A stretch of DNA of 64,000 bases from Sinomicrobium soli (GCF_003285545.1 NZ_QLNV01000020.1:1-64000), one strand, 5' to 3'. Positions 24,129 through 34,214 are shown, counted from the stretch's first letter. Translations and numbers: made by a program. Notes: generated from the sequence alone by a model not told the origin.

Positions 24129-24203
24129 TAAAATTCAGTCCGTCTCCGCGTTTCGGGAAAAATTCCCGGCCTTTTCATTAACTTTGGGAAAAAGTTTCGG
24201 AAT

Positions 24204-25481
24204 ATGGGTTTTGATCAATGGCTGAAAAGGGGATTGCTTTTAGTGTTACTGTGGAGTGGAATATCTTCCGCTTATGCATCCCGTATCCTTATCCCGATGG
24301 ATGCCGATCACCAGAAAGATCATCTCAAGGCGTATGGCATGGCCTACTGGACCTTGTCTAAAGATGTCAAGGTACAATGGCTGCTCAATTACAGGGGCGG
24401 TTCTTTCCTGTTGCCCGATGCCGAAGACATCCGTAAGGAATGTACCATACGGGGCGTTTCGTATGAGGTGCTTTCCGACGATGATGCGGCCGGTATTCTC
24501 AGGGAGATCGGCAGCCCGGCAGAAAACCAGGATGCCGTGGTGCTGGAAAAGGCCCCGAAAATCGTGGTGTATTCGCCCAAGGACAACCCGCCCTGGGACG
24601 ATGCCGTGACCATGGTGCTCACGTATGCGGAAATCCCGTATGACGTGGTGTATGACGAAGAGGTCCTTGCCGATAAGTTGCTGATGTATGACTGGCTTCA
24701 CCTTCACCATGAAGATTTTACCGGGCAGTACGGTAAATTTTACAGGGCTTATAAAATGGCCCCGTGGTATATTCAGCAGAAAAAGGAAGCGGAGGAAAGG
24801 GCGGCAAAGCTGGGCTTCGACAAGGTTTCCGATTCCAAACTTGCCGTGGCACTCAAGATCCGTGATTTTGTGGTCGGCGGAGGCTTTATGTTTGCCATGT
24901 GCTCGGCTACCGACAGTTTTGATATCGCCCTTTCGGCAGAAGGAGTGGATATATGCGAACCCATGTTTGACGGAGACCCCGCTACGCCCAATTACCAGGC
25001 CAGGATAGATTATGACAGGACCTTTGCCTTTACGGGGTTTACCCTGGAACGCAACCCGGATGTCTACGAGTTCTCGTCTATTGATATGACTGCAAAAAGA
25101 AGGATGGCCAAAGAGGTGGATTACTTTACGCTGATGGAGTTCTCTGCCAAATGGGACCCCGTACCCACCATGCTGTGCCAGAACCACACCGTACTCATAA
25201 AGGGTTTTATGGGGCAGACCACGAGTTTTAACAGGGGAGAGATCAAGTCGAATGTACTGATCCTCGGGGAGAATAAGGCCAACGGCGAAGCCAGGTATAT
25301 ACACGGGGTAAAAGGCAAGGGGTTCTTTACCTTTTACGGCGGGCACGACCCGGAGGATTACCAGCACAGGGTAGGCGACCCGAAAACCGAACTGGAGCTG
25401 CACCCCAATTCGCCCGGCTACCGCCTGATCCTTAATAATATCCTCTTTCCGGCGGCAAAGAAAAAGAAACAGAAGACCTGA
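24204..25481 (+). CDS. Conserved secreted protein, unknown function
   Basis: A 425-residue protein with a signal peptide (about 1-26, ending SSAYA). The mature part contains ILIPMDADHQKDHLKAYGM, WLLNYRGGSFLL, VVYSPKDNPPWDDAVTMVL, then a GGGFMFAMCSATDSFD segment near 230 and GFFTFYGGHDPEDYQH near 385. I recall such proteins being labelled [20 protein letters not shown] B in flavobacterial genomes, but no glutaminase Cys at position 2 and no PP-loop of that enzyme is present, so that name is not supported. The GGGFMFAMCSAT part looks like a class I amidotransferase-like nucleophile elbow. A secreted or periplasmic role is likely. Confidence 0.7.
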   Translation: MGFDQWLKRGLLLVLLWSGISSAYASRILIPMDADHQKDHLKAYGMAYWTLSKDVKVQWLLNYRGGSFLLPDAEDIRKECTIRGVSYEVLSDDDAAGILREIGSPAENQDAVVLEKAPKIVVYSPKDNPPWDDAVTMVLTYAEIPYDVVYDEEVLADKLLMYDWLHLHHEDFTGQYGKFYRAYKMAPWYIQQKKEAEERAAKLGFDKVSDSKLAVALKIRDFVVGGGFMFAMCSATDSFDIALSAEGVDICEPMFDGDPATPNYQARIDYDRTFAFTGFTLERNPDVYEFSSIDMTAKRRMAKEVDYFTLMEFSAKWDPVPTMLCQNHTVLIKGFMGQTTSFNRGEIKSNVLILGENKANGEARYIHGVKGKGFFTFYGGHDPEDYQHRVGDPKTELELHPNSPGYRLILNNILFPAAKKKKQKT

Positions 25482-25495
25482 TGGGGGGAGAAGTT

Positions 25496-25540
25496 TTTAG
25501 TTCTTAGTTGGTAGTTCGTAGTTCGTAGTTTTTAGTCAGT
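25496..25540. repeat. TTAGTTC-type intergenic repeat
   Basis: TTTTTAGTTC, TTAGTTG, GTAGTTC, GTAGTTC, GTAGTTTTTAGTC in tandem. It is the same word family as at 19211-19262. Confidence 0.6.
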
Positions 25541-25629
25541 TACAGGTTACAGTTTCAAACGCAGCTTATTATGTGGGTGACGGGTAATATATATACATCC
25601 CCTCTCCTGAGGGATTAAATTCGGATAAT

Positions 25630-26052
25630 ATGTTGTTTTTTCAGAAGGAAATAGTGCTCAGGCCTCGTAAACGCGGTTTTCACCTGGTCACTTCGGAAAT
25701 ACTGGACGCCCTGCCCGAACTGTCGGAATTGCGTATCGGCCAGCTGCACGCTTTTATAAAACACACCTCGGCCGGGCTTACGGTTAATGAAAATGCCGAT
25801 CCGTCTGTCAGGGTGGATTTCGAACGGCATATGAATGTCATGGTCCCCGAAGGAGCGGACTATTATACGCATACCTATGAAGGGGATGACGACATGCCTG
25901 CTCATATCAAGGCGTCGCTTATGGGAAGTTCGGTAAACATTCCCGTTACTGCAGGGAGGTTGAACCTGGGTACCTGGCAGGGTATTTATCTCTGTGAACA
26001 CCGCAATCGCGGAGGTGGCCGGAAAGTGGTGGTGACCCTGTCCGGGATCTGA
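25630..26052 (+). CDS. YjbQ-family protein (UPF0047)
   Basis: A 140-residue protein of the UPF0047/YjbQ family, some members of which have thiamine-phosphate synthase side activity. The conserved histidine and acid segments are present: QLHAFIKHTSAGLTVNENAD, then TYEGDDDMPAHIKASLMGSS, and WQGIYLCEHRNRGG near the C-terminus. It is convergent with the HAD phosphatase gene, only six bases away. Its physiological role remains unclear. Confidence 0.9.
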   Translation: MLFFQKEIVLRPRKRGFHLVTSEILDALPELSELRIGQLHAFIKHTSAGLTVNENADPSVRVDFERHMNVMVPEGADYYTHTYEGDDDMPAHIKASLMGSSVNIPVTAGRLNLGTWQGIYLCEHRNRGGGRKVVVTLSGI

Positions 26053-26058
26053 GGCAGG

Positions 26059-26883
26059 TCAGCCTTTTTGCGCGGCCGGCTGCCTGGCTGCAATAAGCTT
26101 TTCCAGGATATGTTCTACCCCGTAATGGTCGTTGCTCAGGGTGGTGTACCGGGCTGCCTTTATGACATTGGGATGGGAGTTTTCCATGGCAAAGCTGAAA
26201 TGTGCTTTCTCCATCATTTCGAGATCGTTGTTGTAATCGCCGAATACCAGGGTTTCCGATTCGCTTATCCCCAGTTCTTTTTGCAGCAGGCCGAGCGCGT
26301 GGCCCTTGTTGGCGTCCGGACTTGAAATATCCAGCCAGTGCTCTCCCGAAACCTTTACCTGCAGGTCTTTTTCAAAAGGGGTGACATAGGGGTATATGTT
26401 CTTTTCGGACCCTTCGAAACTGTAGATCGCTATTTTGAGGATCTCGTCATTTTCCAGGGCGGTGAGATCGGGTACCCGGGTGTAGGCGTGATAGTACTCG
26501 CGGAACATGTTTTCGAAACGGGGGTTATCGGTTTCTATATAAGCCTGTTCCTTTCCGCAGATCACCGTATAGGCATCGTCAAGCGGACGGACGTGCCTTA
26601 CGATCTCTACGGCCGTATCCCGGGAAAGCGGGGTAACCAGCAGCTCCTGTTCCCTGCGTTTGGCAATGGCCCCGTTTTCGGCAATAATGGTAATGTCGTT
26701 TACGATAGCGTTCAGCTTGTCGGCGATACTGTGGTACTGGCGCCCGCTGGCGGCTGCGAAATGAATGTCGTATTTTTTAAGTTCTTCGAAAAGTGTAAAG
26801 AACCTGTGGCTTACCACGCTTTGCGAATTGAGCAATGTGCCGTCCATATCGGTAGCGATAAGTTTTACCCGGGTCAAGTCCAT
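26059..26883 (-). CDS. HAD-superfamily Cof-type phosphatase
   Basis: A 274-residue HAD hydrolase of subclass IIB. Motif I is ATDMDGTLLNS (catalytic Asp 12 and 14), motif II is in FAAASGRQYHS, and motif IV is LVFGDYNNDLEMMEKA, preceded by the Lys in PDANKGHALG. Cof-type members remove phosphate from sugar phosphates, flavin precursors and similar small molecules; the substrate is open. It is a monocistronic gene convergent with the YjbQ-family gene. Confidence 0.9.
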   Translation of the reverse strand: MDLTRVKLIATDMDGTLLNSQSVVSHRFFTLFEELKKYDIHFAAASGRQYHSIADKLNAIVNDITIIAENGAIAKRREQELLVTPLSRDTAVEIVRHVRPLDDAYTVICGKEQAYIETDNPRFENMFREYYHAYTRVPDLTALENDEILKIAIYSFEGSEKNIYPYVTPFEKDLQVKVSGEHWLDISSPDANKGHALGLLQKELGISESETLVFGDYNNDLEMMEKAHFSFAMENSHPNVIKAARYTTLSNDHYGVEHILEKLIAARQPAAQKG

Positions 26884-27000
26884 AAAGTTGCAATTTTCTG
26901 CAAAGTTACACTTTTAGCGGGATGGGGTCGTTAAATCGCTGTTATTTCACGAGGGTCCTTTTTGGAGGTACGCGTTTCTGCGCACCGGACAGACAGGCAC

Positions 27001-27027
27001 AAAAAAATCCGGCCTTGCGGGCCGGAT
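27001..27027 (-). terminator. Terminator of the thrS-infC-rpmI-rplT operon
   Basis: On the minus strand ATCCGGCC pairs with GGCCGGAT around a five-base loop and is followed by TTTTTT. It lies 35 bases past the rplT stop. Confidence 0.9.
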
Positions 27028-27061
27028 CCATTCAATAAGCGAAATATCTTGTTAATAACGT

Positions 27062-27406
27062 TTACTTTACTTTGTCTACGACTGCCTTGAAAGCCTCCGG
27101 GTGATTCATGGCCAGGTCGGCGAGCACCTTGCGGTTGAGCTCGATATCATTGGCTTTGAGTTTACCCATGAACTGGGAGTAGGAGAGTCCGTGCAATCTG
27201 GCCCCCGCATTGATACGGGTAATCCACAGTGCCCTGAATGTTCTCTTCTTGTTCCTGCGGTCTCTGTATGCGTAAAGCATGGCTTTTTCAACCGCATTCT
27301 TGGCAACGGTCCAAACGTTTTTACGTCTTCCGTAGTAACCTTTGGCCTGCTTCATGATTTTTTTTCTGCGGGCTCTTGAGGCTACTGAATTTACTGATCT
27401 TGGCAT
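27062..27406 (-). CDS. rplT: 50S ribosomal protein L20
   Basis: A 114-residue basic protein that binds 23S rRNA early in large-subunit assembly. It starts [20 protein letters not shown] and carries the family's [21 protein letters not shown] and [14 protein letters not shown] segments. It is the last gene of the operon. In other bacteria L20 represses rpmI-rplT translation; no such control structure can be pointed out here. Confidence 0.97.
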   Translation of the reverse strand: MPRSVNSVASRARRKKIMKQAKGYYGRRKNVWTVAKNAVEKAMLYAYRDRRNKKRTFRALWITRINAGARLHGLSYSQFMGKLKANDIELNRKVLADLAMNHPEAFKAVVDKVK

Positions 27407-27569
27407 AATCTTTTGTTTTTTGTAGCAGGCGATTTTGTGTATTGTGAATTCTGAATTTTAAAACATTGAACTGCAATTTTTTATTCAGCATTTACAACTC
27501 AAAATACTTTTAAAGGGCCTGACTCCAGGGTTGTACAATAAAATAAAACCGGAACGGTCTGCGCTGTAA

Positions 27570-27767
27570 TTACTTGAGGCGCAGTTGTTCTTTAATACTG
27601 TTAACGTCGTGATCGTGTACCAGGGTACTGTGCGTTAACGCAAGCTTACGCTTTTTGCTTTTTTTGGTCAGGATGTGACTTTTAAAAGCGTGCTTTCTCT
27701 TGATCTTACCGGAGCCTGTGAGCTTAAAGCGCTTTTTGGCACTGGATTTGGTCTTCATTTTAGGCAT
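27570..27767 (-). CDS. rpmI: 50S ribosomal protein L35
   Basis: A 65-residue protein with the typical [21 protein letters not shown] start and the C-terminal [18 protein letters not shown]. It lies between infC and rplT in the standard order. The space to rplT (about 160 bases) is AT-rich and holds no gene. Confidence 0.97.
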   Translation of the reverse strand: MPKMKTKSSAKKRFKLTGSGKIKRKHAFKSHILTKKSKKRKLALTHSTLVHDHDVNSIKEQLRLK

Positions 27768-27794
27768 AATTCCTAATTATTGTGATTACTTCGC

Positions 27795-28352
27795 TTATTT
27801 CTTGCTTTTCTTCGGAGCGATAAACATGGTCATGCGTTTACCTTCCAGTTTTGGCATTTGTTCCACTTTTCCGAACTCTTCCAGGTCGCGGGCCAGGCGG
27901 AGCAGTAAAATTTCTCCCTGGTCCTTGTACACGATGGAGCGCCCTTTAAAGAAGACATAAGCCTTTAGCTTGGCCCCGTCTTTAAGGAACTTTTCGCCGT
28001 GTTTCTTTTTAAATTCGTAATCGTGCTCGTCCGTTTGCGGACCGAAACGTATTTCCTTGACCACGATCTTGGCAGCCTTGGCCTTTAAGGCTTTTTCCCT
28101 CTTTTTCTGTTCGTAGAGGAATTTCTTGTAGTCCATGATCTTACAGACCGGGGGAGTTGCCTTGGGTGAAATTTCCACCAGGTCCAGTCCCAGCTCTTCC
28201 GCTTTGGACAGTGCTTCTCTGGTAGGGTATACCCCCGTTTCTACATTGTCGCCCACCAGACGAACTTCCGGCACGCGGATATCCCTGTTGGTCCTGTGCG
28301 GGTTCTTGTCCTCTCTCTGGGGCGGACGGTTTCTGTTAAATCTTCTCTTAAT
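27795..28352 (-). CDS. infC: Translation initiation factor IF-3, likely ATT start
   Basis: About 185 residues. The N-domain ([19 protein letters not shown], then [21 protein letters not shown]) is followed by the lysine-rich linker and the C-domain ([36 protein letters not shown]). IF-3 prevents subunit joining and checks start codons. The reading frame upstream of the GTG at 28274 continues with IF-3-like sequence to a TAA, and the only candidates for a start between that stop and the conserved RRFNRNRP are ATA (28356-28358) and ATT (28350-28352). An ATT start is the known self-regulating feature of infC in other bacteria, so 28352 is chosen. Confidence 0.88.
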   Translation of the reverse strand: MKRRFNRNRPPQREDKNPHRTNRDIRVPEVRLVGDNVETGVYPTREALSKAEELGLDLVEISPKATPPVCKIMDYKKFLYEQKKREKALKAKAAKIVVKEIRFGPQTDEHDYEFKKKHGEKFLKDGAKLKAYVFFKGRSIVYKDQGEILLLRLARDLEEFGKVEQMPKLEGKRMTMFIAPKKSKK

Positions 28353-28387
28353 TGCTATGGCTTACAAATTTTTAATTAAACTTCGTT

Positions 28388-30328
28388 CTAAAACTGTTTT
28401 AAGGTGCGGCTTATCTCCTCTTCCACTATTTTGGCAAAGGCTTTTGTACTGATACTGCCAAGGTCGCCTTCACCGTGTTTTCTCACGGAAACCGTTCCTT
28501 CCTTCTCTTCATTCTCACCTACGATAAGCATGTAGGGGATTTTCTTCATCTCAGCTTCCCTGATCTTCTTGCCTATGGTCTCATTCCGGTGATCTGTCAG
28601 GGCGCGAATTTCGTAATTTTCTAATGAATTTAAAACTTTTTCGGCATATTTTTCGTATTTCTCGCTGATAGAGAGAATAATAGCCTGGTCGGGCATCAGC
28701 CATAGCGGGAAGTTACCCGCGGTGTGCTCTAACAGGATGGCTACGAACCTTTCCATACTGCCGAAAGGGGCTCTGTGGATCATTACCGGACGGTGCATTT
28801 CGTTATCACTGCCCTTGTAGGTGAGATCGAAGCGCTCCGGGAGGTTGTAATCGACCTGTATGGTGCCCAGCTGCCAGCTTCTTCCGAGGGCGTCCTTAAC
28901 CATGAAATCGAGTTTGGGCCCGTAGAATGCGGCTTCCCCGGTCTCGATCACGTAGTTGAGCCCTTTTTCCTTTGCGGCATTGATGATGGCGCTTTCCGCC
29001 TTTTCCCAGTTCTCGTTGCTCCCTATATACTTGTCGGGGGTTTCGGGGTCGCGGAGGGATACCTGTGCCGTAAAGTTTTCAAAACCGAGCGATCCGAATA
29101 CGTACAGTACCAGGTCGATGACGTTCCTGAACTCTTCGTCCAGCTGGTCCGGGGTACAGAAAATGTGGGCGTCGTCCTGGGTAAAGCCCCTTACCCGGGT
29201 AAGCCCGTGCAGTTCTCCGCTCTGTTCGTAGCGGTATACGGTACCGAACTCGGCATAGCGCTTCGGGAGTTCCTTGTAACTCCAGGACCTGGCGTTGTAT
29301 ATTTCACAGTGATGCGGACAGTTCATCGGTTTCAGCAGGAACTCTTCCCCTTCGTGAGGGGTGTGAATGGGCTGAAAGCTGTCAGCGCCGTATTTGGCGT
29401 AATGCCCGGAAGTTACGTAGAGCTCTTTCTGCCCGATATGCGGGGATACCACCTGTTCGTACCCGGCCTTTTTCTGGGCTTTTTTCAGGAAATTCTCCAG
29501 GCGTTCGCGCAGTGCGGCGCCCTTGGGAAGCCAAAGCGGAAGGCCTTGCCCTACCTTTTGGGAGAAAGCGAACAGTTCCAGTTCCTTTCCGAGCTTCCGG
29601 TGGTCCCGTTTTTTGGCTTCTTCCAGCAGCTGGAGGTATTCGTTGAGTTCTTTCTGTTTGGGGAAAGAAATACCGTATATCCTGGTGAGCTGGGTTTTGT
29701 GCTCGTCGCCCCGCCAGTATGCCCCCGCCGTGTTGAGCAGCTTTACCGCCTTGATGATCCCGGTGTTCGGAATATGTCCGCCCCGGCACAGGTCGGTAAA
29801 GGTGTCGTGGTCGCAAAAGGTAATGGTGCCGTCTTCCAGGTTTTCTATGAGTTCAACCTTGTATTCGTTGCCCTGCTTTTTGTAATAATCCAGGGCCTCG
29901 GCCTTGGATACCGCCCTCATGTTATAATCGTGTTTGCCCCTGGCGATCCCGAGCATTTTTTTCTCGATGGCCGGGAAGTCCTTTTCCGAAATGGTATGGT
30001 CTCCCGGGTCTACGTCGTAATAAAAGCCGTTGTCGATGGCCGGCCCTATGGTCAGTTTTATCCCCGGGTACAGTTCTTCCAGGGCCTGTGCCAGTACGTG
30101 GGCGGTGGAGTGCCAGAATGCCTTTTTTCCCTCGTCGCTGCTCCAGGTATACAATACGAGATTACCGTCCGTGCTAAGGGGGGTCCCCGTCTCTACGGTG
30201 GTGCCGTTAAAGCTTGCGGATATCACGTTACGCGCCAGTCCTTCACTGATACTTCTGGCAACGTCGATAGGCGTGGAGTTTTCAGGAAACTCCTTTACAG
30301 ACCCGTCGGGTAAGGTAATCTCAATCAT
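28388..30328 (-). CDS. thrS: Threonyl-tRNA synthetase
   Basis: A 646-residue class II synthetase. It has an N-terminal TGS domain (residues 1-60; [20 protein letters not shown]), the editing domain (with [17 protein letters not shown] and [14 protein letters not shown], the Cys/His of the SAD-type editing site) and the catalytic core ([11 protein letters not shown] with the zinc Cys; [18 protein letters not shown]), ending in the anticodon-binding domain ([19 protein letters not shown]). The start is the ATG of MIEITLP. It is the first gene of the operon with infC, whose likely start is about 36 bases beyond its stop. Confidence 0.97.
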   Translation of the reverse strand: MIEITLPDGSVKEFPENSTPIDVARSISEGLARNVISASFNGTTVETGTPLSTDGNLVLYTWSSDEGKKAFWHSTAHVLAQALEELYPGIKLTIGPAIDNGFYYDVDPGDHTISEKDFPAIEKKMLGIARGKHDYNMRAVSKAEALDYYKKQGNEYKVELIENLEDGTITFCDHDTFTDLCRGGHIPNTGIIKAVKLLNTAGAYWRGDEHKTQLTRIYGISFPKQKELNEYLQLLEEAKKRDHRKLGKELELFAFSQKVGQGLPLWLPKGAALRERLENFLKKAQKKAGYEQVVSPHIGQKELYVTSGHYAKYGADSFQPIHTPHEGEEFLLKPMNCPHHCEIYNARSWSYKELPKRYAEFGTVYRYEQSGELHGLTRVRGFTQDDAHIFCTPDQLDEEFRNVIDLVLYVFGSLGFENFTAQVSLRDPETPDKYIGSNENWEKAESAIINAAKEKGLNYVIETGEAAFYGPKLDFMVKDALGRSWQLGTIQVDYNLPERFDLTYKGSDNEMHRPVMIHRAPFGSMERFVAILLEHTAGNFPLWLMPDQAIILSISEKYEKYAEKVLNSLENYEIRALTDHRNETIGKKIREAEMKKIPYMLIVGENEEKEGTVSVRKHGEGDLGSISTKAFAKIVEEEISRTLKQF

Positions 30329-30421
30329 TAATTTCCGGTTTTTAGGGTGCAAAGATAAGGGGAACTGCGGAAGCTTGCAATACGCAGCAGTGTTTTAAGT
30401 GATACGGGTACAGGCTTTTTG

Positions 30422-31912
30422 TTACTTTAACGGATATAACTTGCCGTTTGTGTTCTGCCTCCGGGATGTTTTGCCGGTATCCAGCAACAGGAGCAATCCG
30501 GAAAACATGATGGCGCCGTTGAGGATCAGGATAAAGAAACCGAAGTCGAAACCGAACCATTCCAGGGCGGCCCGGGAGATAAAATAAGACAGTACGGGAG
30601 CGGCAACAGCCACCGGCGGGACCCATCTGTCCCTGACGTTCCACCGGGTAAACAGCCCGAATGCATAAAGCCCCAGCAGGGGGCCGTAGGTATATCCGGC
30701 AAAGACAAAAAGTTTGGCAATGACACTTTCGTCCCTGATGATATATTTAAACACGACAATAACCAGTACGAGCACCGCGGAGGTGAGAATATGTACCTTT
30801 TTCCTGATCCTGACCTGCTTTTGCCGGTCATAGCGTTTTTCAATATCCAGGATATCCACACTGAAAGAGGTGGTAAGCGATGTCAGTGCACTGTCTGCGC
30901 TGCTGTATGCCGCTGCGATCAGCCCTACGAGAAAGAAGGTGAATACCCAGGGCCCGAGATGGTCTTTGGCCAGAACGGGAAAGAGCTCGTCTTTATGGGC
31001 ATCTACCCCGTTTTCCCCGGCATATACCGTAAGCAGTAACCCGAGAGCCATAAAAAAGAAGTTGACCACGGTGAGCACGACCGTAAACCAGAACATATTC
31101 TTCTGGGCGTCCCCGAGGCTCCTGCAGGTGAGGTTTTTCTGCATCATGTCCTGGTCCAGCCCGGTCATGACGATGGCGATAAAGGCCCCTGAAAAAAACT
31201 GTTTCCAGAAATAGTCCGCACTTTTATAGTCGTCGAAAAAAAACATCCGGGAGAGTTCGCTTTCCGAAACATAGGAGATCAGTCCCTTTTCCTGGATACC
31301 GAGATCGTGATATACGGAAAACAGGGCCACGCCCACGGCCAGGAGCATAAAGAGGGTCTGCAGCGTATCGGTCCATACGATGGTCTTGATGCCTGACCTG
31401 AAGGTATACAGCCAGATCAGGAGGATGGTCATGGTCACTGTTGCCCAGAATGGGATGCCCATTTCGTCAAACAATATCACCTGCAGGACATTGGCGATGA
31501 GGAACAGCCGGAAACTGGCGCCTACTACCCTTGAGACCAGGAAAAAGGAAGCCCCTGTCTTATAGCTGCTGTTGCCGAAGCGCTCCCCGAGGTAGGTGTA
31601 GATGGAGGTCAGGTTGAGCCGGTAATACAGCGGGAGGAGTACGGTGCCGATGACCAGGTACCCGAGAATGTACCCCAGTACGACCTGCATATAACTGAAC
31701 CGGGAGGCCTCGACCCATCCCGGGACCGAGATGAAGGTGACCCCGCTCAGGGAGGCCCCTATCATCCCGAAAGCCACCACATACCAGGGCGATTGCCGTT
31801 TTGCCTTGAAAAAGGTATCGTTGCTGTCGCCGTCCTTTCCGGTCAGGTAGGAGATCAGGATGAGGAGTCCGAAATAGGCTGCGATGATCAGGAGGATATA
31901 ACCAGCTTGCAT
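30422..31912 (-). CDS. Sodium:solute symporter (SSS family)
   Basis: A 496-residue inner-membrane protein with about 13 predicted helices. It has the SSS signatures GMIGASLSGVTFISVPG (helix 2 region, near residue 50) and GLIAAAYSSADSALTSLTTSFSVD (near residue 340), the second being the sodium-site Ser/Thr stretch. The transported solute cannot be told; proline/sugar/sialate types all share this scaffold. The start is at the ATG of MQAGYILL, because the eight codons before it are not hydrophobic. A single gene, divergent from recR and followed by thrS on the same strand. Confidence 0.87.
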   Translation of the reverse strand: MQAGYILLIIAAYFGLLILISYLTGKDGDSNDTFFKAKRQSPWYVVAFGMIGASLSGVTFISVPGWVEASRFSYMQVVLGYILGYLVIGTVLLPLYYRLNLTSIYTYLGERFGNSSYKTGASFFLVSRVVGASFRLFLIANVLQVILFDEMGIPFWATVTMTILLIWLYTFRSGIKTIVWTDTLQTLFMLLAVGVALFSVYHDLGIQEKGLISYVSESELSRMFFFDDYKSADYFWKQFFSGAFIAIVMTGLDQDMMQKNLTCRSLGDAQKNMFWFTVVLTVVNFFFMALGLLLTVYAGENGVDAHKDELFPVLAKDHLGPWVFTFFLVGLIAAAYSSADSALTSLTTSFSVDILDIEKRYDRQKQVRIRKKVHILTSAVLVLVIVVFKYIIRDESVIAKLFVFAGYTYGPLLGLYAFGLFTRWNVRDRWVPPVAVAAPVLSYFISRAALEWFGFDFGFFILILNGAIMFSGLLLLLDTGKTSRRQNTNGKLYPLK

Positions 31913-32013
31913 AAGGCAGAATTTTAGGGAGACCAAAGTACAAAACTTGGATAGTTCCGCCTGTTCTTTTTTATTTGTTTTTTACAGGTCATAAATATCT
32001 GTTTCGAATTTTT

Positions 32014-32021
32014 TACTTTTG
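32014..32021 (+). promoter_or_regulatory. -7 box of recR
   Basis: TACTTTTG matches TAnnTTTG. It lies only five bases from the recR ATG, which implies a leaderless or nearly leaderless mRNA. No TTTG at the ideal distance is seen. Confidence 0.35.
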
Positions 32022-32026
32022 CACTT

Positions 32027-32644
32027 ATGGAATTCTCTTCGGGCTTACTGGAAAATGCGGTCAGGGAAATGTCACAGCTTCCTGGGATAGGGAAGCGTAC
32101 GGCCCTGCGGCTGGTACTTCACCTGCTGCGGCAGCCTGCCGGGCAGACGGAGCGTCTTGCCCATGCCCTCTGCAGCCTGAGGGAGGAGGTGAAATACTGT
32201 TCCAATTGTCACAATATTTCAGATGGCGACCTGTGTGAAATATGTGCCAACCCGAAAAGAGACGGATCGCTGGTGTGTGTGGTAGAGGATATCCGCGATG
32301 TGATGGCTATCGAGAATACGAGTCAGTACCAGGGGCATTATCATGTGTTGGGAGGAAAAATATCGCCCATGGACGGTGTGGGCCCGAATAACCTGAATAT
32401 TTCTTCGTTGGTGGAGAAGGTAAAAGAGGGAAAGGTAAAAGAAATTATTTTTGCCCTGAGTTCTACCATGGAAGGGGATACTACCAATTTTTATATTTAC
32501 CGCCAGATCGAAGCCTATGGCGTGGCAACGTCTACCATAGCGAGAGGGATTGCAGTGGGAGACGAGCTGGAATATGCCGACGAGATCACGCTGGGCCGGA
32601 GTATCCTGAACCGTATACCTTTTGAGAGTTCGCTGAAACGTTGA
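32027..32644 (+). CDS. recR: Recombination protein RecR
   Basis: A 205-residue protein of the RecFOR path that loads RecA at single-strand gaps. Domains in order: helix-hairpin-helix ([17 protein letters not shown], residues about 18-34), C4 zinc finger ([18 protein letters not shown], about 58-75), Toprim ([14 protein letters not shown], then [16 protein letters not shown]) and a Walker-like C-terminal segment. Its length is standard. Confidence 0.96.
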   Translation: MEFSSGLLENAVREMSQLPGIGKRTALRLVLHLLRQPAGQTERLAHALCSLREEVKYCSNCHNISDGDLCEICANPKRDGSLVCVVEDIRDVMAIENTSQYQGHYHVLGGKISPMDGVGPNNLNISSLVEKVKEGKVKEIIFALSSTMEGDTTNFYIYRQIEAYGVATSTIARGIAVGDELEYADEITLGRSILNRIPFESSLKR

Positions 32645-32649
32645 GAAAG

Positions 32650-32673
32650 CTGGAAGTCGGAAGTCCGAAGTTG
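32650..32673. repeat. Degenerate GGAAGTC repeat after recR
   Basis: GGAAGTC, GGAAGTCC and GAAGTT occur in tandem. It is similar in style to the other intergenic short-word repeats, but shorter. Confidence 0.35.
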
Positions 32674-32858
32674 GCTGAATTCGGGGTTCTGAACTGAAAA
32701 AAACGGGTTGTGGGTTTCCGGCCGGGAGCAGCTTTGTTTGAAAAATCGATGGTGAGAAGCTGTTTTCAGGCGAATAAAATATTTTATTTTCAACGAAAAA
32801 CGGTTTTTTTGATTAATTTCGCAACGAAAAAACAAGAGTAGATCTTTAAATCAGTACT

Positions 32859-34178
32859 ATGGCTAAATTTGAACTTAAGTTACCCAAAATGGGGGAAAGT
32901 GTCGCTGAGGCAACGGTTACCTCGTGGTTGAAGGAAGTCGGAGACCGTATAGAGATGGATGAAGCCGTTCTGGAAATTGCTACCGACAAGGTGGATTCTG
33001 AAGTGCCCAGTGAAGTGGAAGGTGTGTTGGTGGAGCAGTGTTTTGGAGTAGATGATGTAGTTCAGGTAGGGCAAACCATAGCCGTGATAGAAACCGAGGG
33101 GGAAGGGACGGAAGAGACCGCCCGTAGTGAAGGAGGAGAAGAGGTGTCGCAGGAAGCGGTATCCGAAGTGGAAAAAACCGTGGAAACCGCCAGGGCGACA
33201 GCATCTCCGGAAGAACCTGCGACTGTCGATTTTTCGGCTTCGGAAAGGTTTTATTCTCCCCTTGTCAGGAATATAGCCCGGGAAGAAGGGGTGTCGCCCG
33301 AAGAGCTGGAAAGCATACCCGGTTCCGGAAAAGACGGGAGGGTGACCAAAAACGATATGCTCTCCTATATTGAAAACAGGGAAGCCGCTCCGGCCGGAAA
33401 AAAAGCTGTACCGCAGAAACCTGCGCCGGCAGTTTCGCCTGTCGCCGCCCCGGTAAGCGTGAATACGGGAGAAGATGAAATCATAGAAATGGACCGGATG
33501 CGGAAGCTGATTTCGCACCATATGATACACAGTGTGCAGACCTCGGCCCATGTTCAGAGTTTTGTGGAGGTCGATGTGACCAATGTGGTGAACTGGCGCA
33601 ACAGGACAAAGGCGGCGTTTGAGAAGCAGGAAGGCGAAAAGCTTACGTTCACCCCCATTTTTATGGAAGTGGTAGCCAGGGCGCTGCGCGATTACCCCAT
33701 GATGAATATCTCGGTAGACGGCGAGAGGATCATTAAAAAGAAAAATATAAACCTCGGTATGGCTACGGCACTGTCGAACGGTAATCTTATCGTGCCCGTG
33801 ATCCGCAATGCAGACCAGCTGAACCTGGTGGGACTGGCCCGGCAGGTAAACGACCTGGCCCGGAGAGCGAGGGAGAATAAGCTGAAACCCGACGAAGTAC
33901 AGGACGGGACCTATACGGTGACCAACGTGGGGACTTTCGGCAGCATTATGGGAACCCCGATCATCAATCAGCCCCAGGTAGGTATACTGGCGCTGGGGGC
34001 CATAAGAAAGGTGCCCGCGGTGATCGAAACTCCCGAAGGTGATTTTATAGGGATACGGCACCGGATGTTCCTGTCTCACAGCTACGATCACAGGGTGGTA
34101 GACGGGGCCCTCGGGGGAATGTTTGTGAAACGCGTTGCAGAGTACCTCGAAGCCTGGGATACAGACCGGACGATATAA
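32859..34178 (+). CDS. 2-oxo acid dehydrogenase E2 (dihydrolipoyl acyltransferase)
   Basis: A 439-residue E2 component. There is one lipoyl domain (residues 1-77) with the lipoylated Lys in IATDKVDSEVP (Lys 44), an acidic linker, a peripheral-subunit-binding domain (about 130-170; PLVRNIAREEGVSPEELESI, then GSGKDGRVTKNDML), a Pro/Ala linker, and the catalytic domain (about 205-435) ending with SHSYDHRVVDGALGG, where His and Asp are catalytic. Which complex it serves (pyruvate, oxoglutarate or branched-chain) cannot be decided: no E1 or E3 gene adjoins it. A terminator follows. Confidence 0.9.
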   Translation: MAKFELKLPKMGESVAEATVTSWLKEVGDRIEMDEAVLEIATDKVDSEVPSEVEGVLVEQCFGVDDVVQVGQTIAVIETEGEGTEETARSEGGEEVSQEAVSEVEKTVETARATASPEEPATVDFSASERFYSPLVRNIAREEGVSPEELESIPGSGKDGRVTKNDMLSYIENREAAPAGKKAVPQKPAPAVSPVAAPVSVNTGEDEIIEMDRMRKLISHHMIHSVQTSAHVQSFVEVDVTNVVNWRNRTKAAFEKQEGEKLTFTPIFMEVVARALRDYPMMNISVDGERIIKKKNINLGMATALSNGNLIVPVIRNADQLNLVGLARQVNDLARRARENKLKPDEVQDGTYTVTNVGTFGSIMGTPIINQPQVGILALGAIRKVPAVIETPEGDFIGIRHRMFLSHSYDHRVVDGALGGMFVKRVAEYLEAWDTDRTI

Positions 34179-34182
34179 AAGG

Positions 34183-34214
34183 AAAAAACCCCCGGCATTG
34201 TCGGGGGTTTTCTT
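34183..34214 (+). terminator. Terminator of the E2 gene
   Basis: AAAAAACCCCCG pairs with CGGGGGTTTTCTTTT, with six core G-C pairs around a seven-base loop. It lies directly after the stop codon. Confidence 0.85.

Noticed and set aside
28775-30313. A 512-codon open frame on the plus strand
   Set aside because: It lies fully antisense to thrS, which has every family motif. Codon content is that of a shadow frame.
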